Source of the DNA: Juglans regia
Taxonomy: Eukaryota > Streptophyta > Magnoliopsida > Fagales > Juglandaceae
Reading direction: 5' to 3'
Length of the DNA stretch: 64,000 nt
Assembly: GCF_001411555.2 (NCBI RefSeq)
Contig: NC_049907.1
Span: forward strand, 32,897,157-32,961,156
Positions 23,061 to 34,842 of the stretch are shown here, piece after piece. The notes beneath the pieces were generated by a model. The model saw only the letters and a list, made by a program, of their open reading frames with translations, did no database searches and was not told the DNA's origin. Both the position numbers and the translations under genes were made by a program. Every line of letters begins with the position of its first letter. The first letter of the stretch is position 1.

Positions 23061-25220
23061 CAGGTTTCCAATCAGGTCTGATTCTTTCTTTTAATTTCTT
23101 GCATTTTTAAATTTAATTCTAGGGTTTTATTGTTCTAGGGTTGTAAAAAAAAAATAGAAACAAAAAGTAGGCTGCCAAAATTCTTAGGGTTTTGGGTTTG
23201 GCTGAAATTTGCATCAGTTAGGGTTTCAAAATTCTATGGTTTCTTGCATCTCTAAGTTTATCAATTGCTTGAAGTGTCGTTCCATTGATTCTCTTCTACT
23301 TCATTGTCAATTCTTGTGTGCTTGAATTCAATTGCTTGATTTTCACAGTTGAATATTGTTATTTGTGATTGAATTAGGGAAAAGAAGAGAAAATAAAAGA
23401 AAATAAAGAGAAGAAGAAGAAGAATAATAAAAGAAAATGTAGCATATTCAAAGGTTGCTACATAGTTACAACAACGAGAAAGAAAGTATTTATTGATTGA
23501 GTTTTATCACAAGAAGGGGCTGAATACATCTTTCCAGCTGATATCTTGTTTTATAATTACTCTTTCTCTCGTATAAATTCCTTAAGTCTCATGCATTTTG
23601 TTCCTTCCTTGTTTCTTGAACCTATATTACAAGTTGGAATAATACAAGGTTGTATTGTCTTGATTTTAGTTCAACTAATTCTAAAAGAACTTGAGCGGGA
23701 AAACTATTGAGGTAAAAGGCAAGAGAGTGTGAGACTATTATCGGGAAAAAGCCAATTAAGAGTGAAACACAAGTGGAGTGCCATTATTCGAGTGTAAACA
23801 CGTAAGGGAGTGTATGAGGTTTTCCACTAACATTTTTTTTGTGCAGCACATTACGATATCTCATAAGAGTGACTCATCACCAAAGGGGATGGCAAATAAC
23901 TCATTCTTTGTATTGCAAGACATGCAACAACAGTTTGAGCGGTTGAACTTGGTGTTGGGTGAAGTGAGGGATATGATGGATTATTACGAAGCGGTAATTA
24001 GAAATCTCCAGGGCATGAGAGATAGGAGGCAACGTGAGTTTAGTGTTGAAAATGGGTATCATAAAGAAAAGTATGGTGCACTCAATAAACAACTTAAGAT
24101 GAATGATACAGAGCAGCAGAGCAAGAATATTTTTCATACTAGATGCCACATCAACAATAAGGTATGTAGTATGATCATTGATTTGAGGAGTTGTATTAAT
24201 TTGGCTATCACTACTTTAGTTGAGAAATTGAATTTACCTACCTTGAAACACTCTATACCATACAAGTTGCAGTGGTTGAGTGATTGTGGAGAGGTTGGGG
24301 TAAACAAGCAAGTGCTAGTTTCTTTTTCAATTGGGAAATACCAAGATATGGTCCTTTGTGATCTAGTGCCTATGCATGCTGGCTATATTTTGTTGGGAAA
24401 GCCGTGGCAGTATGATAGGAAGATGATCCATGATGGGATAAGGAACATGTACAGTTTTGAAAAGGATGGAAAAACAATCAAATTTGCTCCTTTAACTCCA
24501 ATACAGGTCCATGGGGACCAATTGAAACTGAAAAGTGAGGTTGCTAAAAAAAGAACAAGTGAAAATGAGAGTGATCAAAAAAGAAAGAGTGAGAGTGATC
24601 AAAAAAGAAAAAGTGAAAAAGAGATGGAGGTAAAACACAAGAGTGAAAATGAGATTAAGCTGAAAAGCAAGAATGAATGTAAGAGTGAATGTGAAATTGA
24701 GCTGAAAAATAAGAGTGAAGGTGAGAGTGAAAGTGAAAGTGAGATTGAACTGAAAAGTAAGAGTGAAAGTGAGATTGAGAAAAAAAGAAATAGTGAGGCC
24801 GAAATGGAGAAAGAGAGAAAAAAGAAGAGGGTGAGACTAAGACCTCAAGAAAAAGAGAGAATGAGTTGAAAAATAATTGTGAGGTCGAGAGTACAAAAAA
24901 AGATGAAGAAAAAAAAGAAGTAAAAAGAGTGTGAAAGGGAAAAGGAGAGTTAAAAAAAAAGAGAGTGGAAAGAAAAGAGAGAGTGAAGAAAATGAGAGAA
25001 AAACAAACAGAAAAGTGAGCTTTTATGCTAAAGCGAGTCTTAATACTAACGAACTTGACGTATGTTTACCTAGTATTCTTATCTTTTTGTTGCAGGGATA
25101 TAAGGTCATGTTTCCTACCAGTGTGTTTAGTGGATTGCCAGCTATTAGGGAGAGAGCACTAAATTGATTTTGTGTCAGGTGTGACAATTCCTAACCGACC
25201 TTTCTTTGAAGAACATGAGT

Positions 25221-25806
25221 CATTGACACGTTATTACGTTTGGGTAGCGAAAGTATCTCTAACACTTTCTAAGTATTCTCATACCAATGAAAATACTCCA
25301 CAAGCCAAACACAATTAACCATCTTCATACCAATGTCTCTCCACTATAATATTTATTACTATTATATATAAAAAAAATCAATCATTGATGGGACCCACAC
25401 ATTTTTCAATTATCTATTCAAAATTCAACAACGCAACATACTTCACACATCCAAACAACTCAAAATACTCTCAATGGGACCCACAAACCCACTTCAATCT
25501 CTACTCATAACTATTTACAAACATTCTATAATATTTATCACTATTATGTATAAATAAAAAATAAAATCACTATAATATTTATCACTATTATATATAAATA
25601 AAATCATCATTAAAAAAAATCAATCATTGATGGAACTCACCCATTTTTCAATTATCTATCCAAAAGTCAACAACACAACATACTTCATACATCCAAACAA
25701 CTCAAAATACTCTCAATGGGACTCACAAACCCACTTCAATCTCTACTCATAACTATTCACAAACATTCTCAACACTTCTCAGATATTCTCATTACCCAAA
25801 CGTAGC
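25221..25806. mobile_element. MITE with TTACGTTTGGGTA ends
   Basis: The inserted block starts near TTACGTTTGGGTAGCG and ends CATTACCCAAACGTAGC, so its ends form inverted repeats. It splits the shared junction region (GACACG / AGGACAAAG) that is continuous in copies 1 and M. The inside has an imperfect duplication (about 25340-25525 and 25590-25765). The target duplication is not clear because the borders are AT-rich, so the ends given are approximate within a few bases. Confidence 0.75.
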
Positions 25807-26181
25807 AAAAAGGACAAAGTAAGTTGTTGACTAGAATGTGTGATAAGCGGGATGATTGTATTGAGATTTTTCCTCATGTATTCAAATACACACAAGGTAT
25901 GGAAAATTTTGTAGTTGATGCTTTAGCAAGATATTGTCTTCATTTTAGATCTAAAATTGTTGAAACTTGAATATGATAAGGAATTACATGCTAATGATGA
26001 TGACTTTGCTAGTGTATATGGAACATATGAGAAATCATCATTTGGTAAGTTCTATAAACTAGATTGATACTTGTTTAGAGAGAATAAATTTTGTGTGCCT
26101 ACCAGTTTTATGCTTAAGTTGCTTGTGTGTGATAAACATGGTGATTTGTTGAGTAACTTAGGTGTAAGAAAGACTTTTGAT

Positions 26182-26361
26182 TTGTTGCATGAACGTTTGT
26201 GGGAGTATCATTTGTCATTCATTGACGTGTTTCATGAACGTTTGTGGAAGTGACATTTGTAATTCATTAACGTGTTTCATGAATGTTTGTGGGAGCATCA
26301 TTTGCCATTCATTGAATTATTACATGGACGTTTGCGAGAGTATCATTTGTCTTTAATAGAG
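26182..26361 (+). repeat. Four 45-bp repeats in gypsy P
   Basis: Units 26182-26226, 26227-26271, 26272-26316 and 26317-26361 match the 15-residue repeat of copy 1 (LHERLWEYHLSFID). The second unit now contains stops. Phase is exact over all four units. Confidence 0.85.
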
Positions 26362-26642
26362 TTTGCATATAATAAGGCCATGCAAACTACTATTTCATAT
26401 TCACATTTTAAAATTGTTTTTAGACTTAATCCATTTACTGATTTAGATTTAATGTCTTTACCAGTTGATGACAGGAGTAGCTTGGATGGAATTTGCCAAA
26501 TTCTTGAACAAATTAATGATAATGCATGTCAACTGGATCTTCCAGGTGAGTATCATGTTTATGCTATTTTCAATGTTAGTAATCTTTTTCCCATTGATCC
26601 AGGTGGAGATTCGAGGTCGAATCCTTTTAAAGAGTGGGGGAA

Positions 26643-27017
26643 TGATGGGAAGATGGGGATTTATTTTAGCTAGGGTTTGATTAGGATTTGCTTTAAATAC
26701 TCTTTATAGCCTCATTTTAACAAGTTTATGAAATTTGATGAATTTATTCATTGTGAGTTAAGTTTTACTCCTCATGTTCTTAATTGAACTTTTAAACTTA
26801 ACAAAGATAAATCAGAACCTTTGTGGCTTTCCTCCTTTGTAATCTGGGTTCTTGAGAATGGTTCTTCAACGAGTCTAGATTTTAATATAATCTAGGTTCT
26901 TGAAACGAGTTCTCATCATGTCTAGATTTTCCATCCATTGACTTGATTTTGACTTTCTTGGGGAGTTGTCAAATTGATTGTGGGTTCAAAGGATTTCATT
27001 CCCGCAGATTCATATCA
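26643..27017 (+). repeat. 3' LTR of gypsy P, internally deleted
   Basis: It starts TGATGGGAAG, after the tract AGTGGGGGAA, and ends TTCATATCA. At about position 10 it jumps to the LTR middle (GATGGGGATTTATTTT), losing roughly 430 bp relative to the 5' LTR. The short repeat GATGG at both sides of the deletion suggests replication slippage or microhomology joining. Confidence 0.85.
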
Positions 27018-29688
27018 AATTTTCTCAAGAATTTGAAAATGATCATCCAAGCTACTCCTATCATCAACAAGAAAAAGCATCAAAGGTAAAGGCGTAAGTG
27101 GATTAAAATCATAAACAATTTCAAATGGAGAATATGAAGTAGTAGTATGCATGGTCCTAATATATGCAAACCCTATAAATGACAAACAATCCTTCCAAGT
27201 TTTTAAATTCTTATTAACAACAGTGCGTAAAAGCTGAGTTAAAGTCCTATTAACTTCTTCAGTCTGACCATCAGTCTGTAGATGACAAGTAGTGGAAAAT
27301 AAGAGCTTAGTACTACCCAATTTCTCCCACAACACCTTCCAAAAGTAGCTAAGGAATTTAACATCTCTATCATAAACAATACTCCTAAGTACACTATGGA
27401 ATCGCACTATCTCCTTGAAAAAGAAGCCAGCTATGTTTGTAGCATCATATGTTTTTTGGTATGGAATGAAATGTATCATTTTACTAAATCTATTCCAACC
27501 ACAAAAATAGAATCTCTACCCCTTTTTGTACTAGGTAGTCCCGAAACAAAGTCCATAGATATGTCTACCCATGGCTCATTAGGAACGGGTAAGGACACAT
27601 ACAACCCATGTGGCAAAATCCTAAATTTGGCCTTTCTACATGTAATGCACCAGTGACAAATGCGATTAACATCTCTCTTCATCTTAAACCAAAAGAAATG
27701 TTCATGCAAATGTTTAAGGTTTTCTTGACATCAAAATGACCACTCCAATTATATGCAAACTCAATGAAAAGCAAATGATAGTCTCGCAAACGTTCATGCA
27801 ACAAGTCAATGTATGGCAAATGATATTCCCACAAACGTTCATGTGACACGTCTAAAATCTTCTTTGCACCAAAATAATCACTCTAATTATATGCAAACTC
27901 AATGAAAGGTAAATGATACTCCCGCAAGTGTTCATGCAACAAGTCAATAAATAGCAAATGATATTCTCACAAACGTTCATGCAACACGTCTAAAATCATT
28001 TTTACACCATAATGACCCAACAAACCACATCCATGCACTAGCATCTCACGCATAACACTAGTAGGCTCACAAAGTTTATTCTCTCTAAACAAATACCAAT
28101 CTAGTCTATAGCACTTACCAAACGACGCCTTCTCACACGCTCCATACACACTAGCAAAGTCATCATCATTAGCATGCAATTCTTCATCATATTCAAATCT
28201 CAATAATTTTACATATAAAATGAAGACAATGACATACCTTCTTGGTAAAGCATCAACCACAAAATTTTTCTTACCTTGTGTGTATTTGATTACATGAGGA
28301 AAAGCCTCAATACAGTCCTCCCACTTAGCATGCATTCTAGTCAACAATTTACCTGATCCCTTCAAGTGTGTCAAGGACTCATGTTCTTCAAAGAAAGGTC
28401 TGTTAGGAATTGTCGCACCTGGCACAAAATCAACGTAGTGCTCTATCTCCCTAATAGGTGACAATCCATTAAACACACCGCTAGGAAACACGACCCCATA
28501 TCCGTGCAACAAAGATACAACAATAGTAAGCAAAGATATGTCAAGTTCGTTAGTATTAAGACTCGCCTCAACATAAAAACTCACTTTTCTCTTTATTTTT
28601 CTCTCACTTTCTTCACTCTCTCTTTTCTTTCCACTCTCTTTTTCTTTTTCACTCTTTTTTTCCCTTTCACACTCTTTTCTCTTTTCACTCTCTTTTTTTC
28701 TATCACTCTCTTTTTCTTCATCTTTTTTTGTACTCTCGACCTCACAATTATTTTTCAACTCATTCTATCTTTTTGTTGAGGTCTCAATCTCACCCTCTTC
28801 TTTTTTTTCTCTCATATTTATCTCTTTCTCCATTTCGACCTCACTATTTTCTTTTTTCTCAATCTCACATTCACTCTTGCTTTTTAGCTCAATCTCACTT
28901 TCACTCTTGCTTTTTTGCACAATCTCTTTTTCACTTTTTCTTTTTTGATCACTCTCACTTATACTCTTTCTTTTTTTATCACTCTCACTTTTCAATTTCA
29001 GTTGCTCCCCATGGATCTGTGTTGGAGTTAAAGGATCAAGTTTGATTATTTTTCCATCCTTTTCAAAACTGTATAAGTTCCTTAATCTATCATAGATCAC
29101 CTTCCTATCATTCTACCACAACTTCCCCAACAAAATATGGTCAGCATGCATAGGCACTACATCACAAAGCATCATATCCTTGTATTTCTCAATTGAAAAA
29201 GAAACTAGCACTTGCTTATTTACTCTAACCTCCCCACAATCACTCAACCACTGCAACTTGTATGGTCTAGGGTGTTTCAAGATAGGTAAATTCAATTTCT
29301 CAACTAAAGTAGTGCTAGTCAAATTAATAAAACTCCTCAAATCAATAATCATACTACATACATTGTTGTTGATGTGGCATCTAGTATGAAAAATGTTCTC
29401 GCTCTGCTACTCTATATTATCCATCTTAATTTGTTTATTGAGTGCACGCCTAGTAACAAGAGAATCACCATACTCTTCTTTCTCATACCCATTTTCAACA
29501 CTAGACTCATGTCACTTTCTATCTCTCATGCCCTATAGATTTCTAATTACCGCATCTTGATGATCCATCCTATCACTCACTTCACCCAATACCAAGTTCA
29601 ACCGCTCAAACTGTTATTGCATGGCTTGCAACAAAAAGGATGAGTTATCTGTCATCCGCTTTGGTGACGAGTCACTCCTATGAGACAT
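27018..29688 (-). pseudogene. Ty3/gypsy polyprotein remnant, copy M
   Basis: Starts at ATG 29688 (MSHRSDSS) on the minus strand. Segments in order: gag-like start; protease-like domain (29113-29352) with DLRSFINL at the active site; Lys/Glu/Ser-rich tract (28765-29100); RT start and the shared jump to RNase H end (27967-28758; KYTQG, VVDALPRRY); four 45-bp repeats; H2C2 zinc finger (CHWCITCRKAKF) and integrase. Unlike copies 1 and P the integrase core is still present, with candidate catalytic Asp in DISMDFVSGLP, Asp in YDRDVKF and Glu in [10 protein letters not shown]. It is broken by a frameshift near 27478. The last part of the reading frame lies at 21391-21523, beyond element P. Confidence 0.9.
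27755..27996 (-). repeat. 45-bp repeats in gypsy M, two pairs
   Basis: Read on the minus strand from 27996: two units, then a spacer like FAYN and a partial H2C2 segment, then two more units, then a second H2C2 segment. The spacer duplication shows that larger blocks than 45 bp were also copied. Confidence 0.75.
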
Positions 29689-30540
29689 CGTAATGTGCTA
29701 CACAAAAAGAATGTTAGTGAAAAACCTCACACACTCACTTACGTGTTTACACTCGAATAATGGCACTCCACTCGTGTTTCATTCTTAATTGACTTTTTCC
29801 CAATAATATTCTCACACTTTCTTACATTTTACCTCAATAGCTTTCCCGTTCAAGTTTTTTAAGAACTAATTGAACTAAAATCAAGACAATAAAACCTTGT
29901 ATTATCCGAAACAGTAATATAGATATCCAAGAAACGAAAACAAGAAACAAGGAATGAATAAAATGACACGAGACTCAAGGAATTTATACGAGGGACAGAG
30001 TATTATAAACCAAGATACCAACTAGAAAGATGTATTCAGCCACTTTGATGATAAAGTTCAATCAACAAATGTATTTTTTTCTCTTTGTTGTAACTATGTA
30101 GCAACCTTTGAATATGCTACATTTTCTTTTCTTTTCTTTTCCTTTTTTTTTTTAAATTTTATTTTATTTTCTTTTCCTTTCTATTTTTTTTCTTTTCTTT
30201 TATGTTCTTTTCCTTTCGTTTTCTTTTCTCTTCTTTCTCTAAATCAATCACAAACAGCAATATTCAATTGTGAAAATCAAACAATTGAATTCAAGCACAC
30301 AAAAATTGACAATGAAGTAGAAGATAAACAATGGAACGGCACTCTAAGCAATTAACAAACTTAGAGATGCAAGAAACCCAAGATGATACAAATTTCAGCA
30401 AAACCAAAAACCCTAAGAATTTCAGCAGCCTACTTTTTGTTTTTTTTTTTTGTTTTTTTTGTAGCCCTAGAACAATGAAACCCTAGAGTTAAATTTAAAA
30501 ATTCAAGAAATTAAAAGATAGAATCAGACCTGATTGGAAA

Positions 30541-30557
30541 CCTTGTTCTGAATACCA
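30541..30557 (-). other. Primer binding site of gypsy M
   Basis: On the minus strand TGGTATTCAGAACAAGG lies two bases after the 5' LTR. It has the same extra T as copy 1. Confidence 0.75.
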
Positions 30558-30559
30558 AA

Positions 30560-31579
30560 TGATATGAACCCGTGGGAATGAAATCCCTTGAACCCACAGT
30601 CAATTTGAAAACTCACCCAAGAAAGCCAAAATCAAGTCAATGGATGGAAAATCTATACCCGATGAGAACTCGTTTCAAGAACTTAGATTATATTAAAATC
30701 TAGACCCGTTGAAGAATCCGTCTCAAGAACCCAGATTACAAGGAGGAACGTCACAAAAGTTGTGATTTACATTTGATAAGTTCAAAAGTTCAATCAAGAA
30801 CAAGAGGAGATAAACTCATCACACAATAAGTAAAGAGTAATGCTAGAGAGAAGCCACTATAGCAATGCATACTTTGCACTCACTGCGTGGCTGCTTCTAG
30901 TTGATTGTTCCCAACACTCAATTGGGAAGATGTGTGGTCTAGATGATGCCACATCATGTGTGCAAAATAGATGCTCCCAATAGTGGCTTCTATCTATATT
31001 TATTCATAAGTAAATTTATCAAATTTCATAAACTTATTAAAATGAGGCTACAAAGAATATTTAAAGCAAAACCTAATTAAAACCCTAGCCAAAATAATAC
31101 CCCATTTCCAAAAATATCCCTGAGTGAATAGTGCCGTGGCTACAGTACGGCGCTACAGTAACTCGGCTACAGTATTTTGAAACCCTAGTTTGCTACAGTA
31201 CTTCTTGAAACTCTAGTTCAACAAAATAATAAATTTTCCAACATGCCCTTGACTAGGCCCCCATGAAGACCTTCTCATAATTAAACTCAGTAATTCTAAA
31301 CTAATAAAATAAGCCATTTAAATGAATTAAACAAGTTAAAAGCCTTCAAGGGCCCAAAACCTTTAAGTCATGTTGTTGCCCTTTTCCATAGCTTATCAAC
31401 TGAATCAAAACTATATCTTCATCCTTCAAGTCCATCTTGAGTGTTGGAGTCTTGCTAGCTTCATCACAAGTGGATTGTGTCAATCTTTGCATTGCCTCCT
31501 TGATCCTCTTGACCTTGTAATTGATCCATTTGAAACTTGCAAAGGATCTTTAAGACTATGTCCATCTTGGTGCCCATCA
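30560..31579 (-). repeat. 5' LTR of gypsy M (with nested MITE)
   Basis: Minus-strand TGATGGGCACC to TTCATATCA. It is 1020 bp, of which 180 bp are the MITE at 30835-31005 and its duplication, leaving 840 bp, equal to the 3' LTR. Confidence 0.9.
30835..31005. mobile_element. Mutator-like MITE in the LTR of M
   Basis: A 171-bp insertion flanked by the 9-bp repeat ATAAGTAAA (30826-30834, 31006-31014), the duplication length of Mutator-like elements. Its ends are imperfect inverted repeats about 26 bp long sharing AGAAGCCACTAT. The other LTR copies are uninterrupted here. Confidence 0.85.
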
Positions 31580-31584
31580 CACAG

Positions 31585-31984
31585 CCTCTTCACTGTATTT
31601 ATGGGTTACAAGATTTCTTAAAGAATTATCACTCTCTCCAAACCCCTCCTAGGATACCTCACCTGTCAATGTTGTTTGATATTTATCAAAAGGCCCACAT
31701 TTATTAGGATTTTTGGGACATGAAGGTATATGGTTTTGCATAGTTGAAGTTTCGTTCCTCTTCGAGTGACAAGCGTATATCTTGCCACAATAATTACACT
31801 TAGCCTTAGGATCATCTACGGAACAACCCTCAACTTTTGTAAAATGGTCCCAAATAACTGACGGATCATTCCCCTTCCGTTTCTTAGGAAGTGAACAATT
31901 ACTACTATTAGGGGCACTTGAAGCCGGGGGTTTTGGTATTTGGAGGTTCGAATCAAGATCAACTGGACTTGACGCAGAATCCAT
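31585..31984 (-). pseudogene. hAT transposase remnant, part 1, with BED zinc finger
   Basis: ATG at 31984 (MDSASSPVDLDSN). Residues about 45-95 form a BED-type zinc finger: SVIWDHFTKVEG, CNYCGKIYACHSKRN and MQNHIPSC give the Cys-Cys-His-Cys/His ligand set. A stop falls at 31649 (GEVS), and the sequence then continues as degraded hAT coding to 31580, where gypsy M interrupts. Part 2 is at 20331-20550. The BED finger normally binds transposon ends. No catalytic core is visible. The dead gene lies 1.2 kb inside a hAT-like terminus at 33175-33190. Confidence 0.85.
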
Positions 31985-33190
31985 CTAACATGTAAAACCA
32001 AGAAAGAACAAAAAAATCAACACAATATACAATTACACAGCAGCTAATTTACAACGTGGCAAACATCACAAATCTAAGATTCTAATCTGCATTTTAGATC
32101 GCTCATAAATCTCACAAATTATTTTACTTTCAATAAATTATGAACATTTACTGTCAATAAACATCACAAATTATTTATAACAACTAACACATCATAAATT
32201 TTACTTTCAATAAACATCACAAATTATTTTACTTTCAACAAAACTGTCAATCAACAAAACTGTCAATAAATTTATAACACAACTGTCATTTGTCAATAAA
32301 GTTATAAACATTTATCAAATTACATCTTCAAAATGACAAAAACTACCGATTGTTCATTGTACAAAATCTATAAAACATCTTCAATCTGTGAATGCACACT
32401 GCACAATCACAACATGGTGGTCAATCATCAATGTTCATCACCGATTCACTATTTCACCATCCCAAACCAGAAAACACAATCCCTAACCCTAGACCCAAAT
32501 ACCACAAGGCACAATCAAAAAATAAATTTCAAGAAAATCACTAATCACTATAATCAGACTCATCAATCGACAGTCATCACTAAATTTAAAACAAAATTTC
32601 AAAATTTTCATCCTCATAAATCTCACAAAATCATACATAAAAAATAGACTATAGGTTGCGCCATTTGCCTAAGGAACGTGCCAACGTGGAGCGGTGGAGG
32701 CTACGCCGCTGCTGGACAGTAGACCGCTGGGCATTGGTGAGTGGCTGGAGTCGCTGGACTGGTCACTGGAGTGGACGGCGCTGAGTGAGGACTGAGGGGG
32801 CTCGAAATCAAAAGAGAAGAGAAGTCTGAGAAGAGGGAGGGGGAATCTGGGCTGGGGGATAATGTGCCCTAGTAGGAACGGAGTCGTTTGGCTTATACCA
32901 AACGGCGTCGTTCCCTTTATTTTTCTTATTTAAACTTAAGATGCAAACGACACCATTTCACTTATTTAAGTGAAATGACATTGTTTAATGAAGGAATCTA
33001 TTTTAAAAAAGTAAATGTATATGACGTCGGCCGGTTTATCGGTTTTTGGCTGGTTCAAACCATGACCGAACCGGCCGACGCCGGTTTTGATAATTTACCA
33101 CTGACGGCCGATCGGTTTCGGCTTGTTCTGAGCTCAGACGGCCGGTCTGAGTCAGTCCCGGTCAGTTGGCCGATTTTTTGTACAGCCCTA
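31985..33190 (-). mobile_element. hAT 5' non-coding region and terminal repeat
   Basis: The right edge reads TTTTTGTACAGCCCTA (33175-33190), i.e. a TAGGGCTGTACAAA terminus on the minus strand, close to the MITE termini TAGGGCTGCAA (34026) and TAGGGGTGTAA. Inside it, about 33016-33170 is rich in CCGGTC/GGCCG motifs. The rest, up to the start codon at 31984, shows no coding. The other terminus of this hAT element is lost. Confidence 0.65.
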
Positions 33191-33661
33191 CTCGGCGACC
33201 TGTCCTTCAGGCTTTTTACGTTCAGCCGAAACACCATCATCTGCAGGTTGAGCAATAGCAAGTAAGTTCCATTTCTTTCTTTGTCCATCTACGTACGTAT
33301 GTCGATATGTTAAGGAAAATACTACTTGTCCCGCTCTAACATCCTGTTATTTCATCTCGCTTGACATGGCTGAGTATTTTTTCATTTTAAAACACACAAA
33401 GCAACGGTACTCTATTTCTTTGGATAATTTTCCTTTCTCCCGCACGCATATGCCCCTGCTTTCCTTCTCGCCCATCGACCCCGCAAGCCCCATCAATCAT
33501 CAACCAAAATGTTGTAATTTTTTTTTCCTCAAGCCCCCATCGATCATCGCGTGCATATCTCAAGCCTTTTTAAGAAAAAATATTTTTTTCCTCCCCAGCC
33601 CCAGACTTCGCCCTCCTAGACCCATCGACTTCGCCGTTTCTGTCTCAGTAATTTTTTGTTA

Positions 33662-34842
33662 CTAACCATTAGGAAGCCTTTGATGAAGAGCTCGAGGTTC
33701 GTGAATCGTCGTAGGTTACGCCATAAATGGTCGTATGGAGCCCAGACTGGAGCAGTTAAGTTGTAGGTGAAATGCTCGGCAACCATGGTGAGTGGACGAT
33801 TTGCAAATATAATGTCATTTTTGGTGAAGCATTCTTCAACAGCAAAAGGAGAAGACACAACGAGGATTGGGCAAGAACTATATTTGATATAGAGAATTGG
33901 ACCATACTGGACCGAGAGGGTCTGGAGTGCTTTGTGGAGAGGTGGTTTAAGGTGGTGGAAATGGCCGATTATTGGTATGGAAAATGGGCTGGATGGTGAA
34001 GAATTCTAGATGCAGTGGTTCTGGTTAGGGCTGCAAACGGGCCGGTCCGGTCCGGTCCGGCGATGGACCGAAAATTTTCGGTCCATTATTTTTCCGGACC
34101 GAACACCCAAAGGGACCGGACTGGACCGATAGCTATCGGTCCGGTCCGGTCCAGTCCGGTCCAGTCGGTCCGCCCTCTTTTTTTTTTTTTTTAAATAATT
34201 AATAAAAAAATTTATTTAAAATACTAAATTAAATTAAGTGACTTATTAATATGGATTATGTAACAAACTCAATAAAAAAATATTTTATATGGTCAATGAT
34301 AATAAATTAGATGAAAATTATATTATTAATTTATATAATTACTATATAATTAACTAATTGATATTATATATTTATTAATTCATAGAATATTAACAAGTGT
34401 TAATAGTATATTTAAAATTTTATATTGTTAATAGTGATAGGTTAAATGAAGATATATATAAAATATTGTTAATTTATAGAATATTAACAAGTATTAATAA
34501 TATATTTAAAAATTTATATTGTTAATTGTACAATTATTATATATAAAATATATATATAAAATATATTTTTTTTAATTTTTCATTCGGTCCGGTCCAGTCC
34601 GGTCCGGTCCGGTCCGAAAAAACTGTGGACCGTGGACCAGACCGAATGATTTCGGTCCTCTAAAATATGGACCGGACCGGACCGGTCTAAGTCTTGGTCC
34701 GGTCCAGTCCGGACCGAAACGGTCGGTCCGTTCGGTCCGACCGGACCGTTAATCACCCCTAGTTCTGGTAAAGAAATTTGATGATGATCATGAAAATAAT
34801 GGACAGGAAGAAAGCAGCGTAAGAGAAGACAGCGTTTTCCAT
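33662..34842 (-). pseudogene. Cytochrome P450 first-exon fragment, CYP81-like
   Basis: ATG at 34842 begins a hydrophobic anchor (MENAVFSYAAFFLSIIFM). After 27 codons a hAT MITE (34026-34761) with its 8-bp duplication intervenes. The frame resumes at 34017, meets TAG at 34008-34006, then reads PIIGHFHHLKPPLHKAL, QYGPILYIKYSS, SSPFAVEECFTKNDIIFANR, HFTYNLTAPVWAPYDHLWRN and LRRFTNLELF, ending near 33662. The spacing and motifs fit the N-terminal quarter of a CYP81-type P450. The I-helix, ExxR and heme-Cys regions are absent. The ends coincide with the inner ends of the flanking inverted repeats, consistent with capture. Confidence 0.85.
34026..34761. mobile_element. hAT-type MITE in the P450 fragment
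   Basis: Termini TAGGGCTGCAA and ATCACCCCTA, with the 8-bp duplication GTTCTGGT on both sides (34018-34025, 34762-34769). GGTCCGGTCC-rich ends surround an AT-rich core. Related in design to 14728-15422 and 22314-23026 but with a different terminal variant. Confidence 0.9.

Larger units (their letters stand above)
23778..26642 (+). pseudogene. Ty3/gypsy polyprotein remnant, copy P
   Basis: Same architecture as copy 1. The first frame (23778-24869) has the gag-like start, but the expected ATG is ATA (HITISHKSD). It then has the protease-like domain with DLRS at the active site and a Lys/Glu/Ser-rich repeat tract, and is broken by frameshifts near 24869. 24931-25167 continues to the RT start (FSGLPAIRE), with the usual jump after NRPFFEEHES. 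The MITE at 25221-25806 interrupts at that point. 26071-26673 holds the H2C2 region with four 45-bp repeats and the integrase tail (IEFAYNKAMQTT), with the integrase core missing. Stops occur at 26066 and within the repeats. Confidence 0.9.
21524..27017 (+). mobile_element. Ty3/gypsy element P, complete, nested in element M
   Basis: The element runs from TGATGGGAACC to TTCATATCA and is flanked by AATTT (21519-21523 and 27018-27022). Removing it and one flank rejoins the coding of M exactly (QILEKI to NENAYQMD on the minus strand), which matches the undisturbed order in copy 1. Thus P entered M. P carries one MITE in its 5' LTR and another in its coding region, and its 3' LTR has a large deletion. 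Confidence 0.95.
20551..31579 (-). mobile_element. Ty3/gypsy element M, complete with both LTRs, nested inside hAT
   Basis: Both ends are LTRs of about 840 bp once later insertions are removed (20551-21390 and 30560-31579). Flanking 5-mers are CACAA and CACAG (20546-20550, 31580-31584). A primer binding site lies at 30541-30557 and a polypurine tract at about 21391-21406. Element P (21524-27017) is nested in its coding region. The two LTRs differ at roughly 9% of the first 135 bases compared by eye, so the insertion is not recent. Confidence 0.9.
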
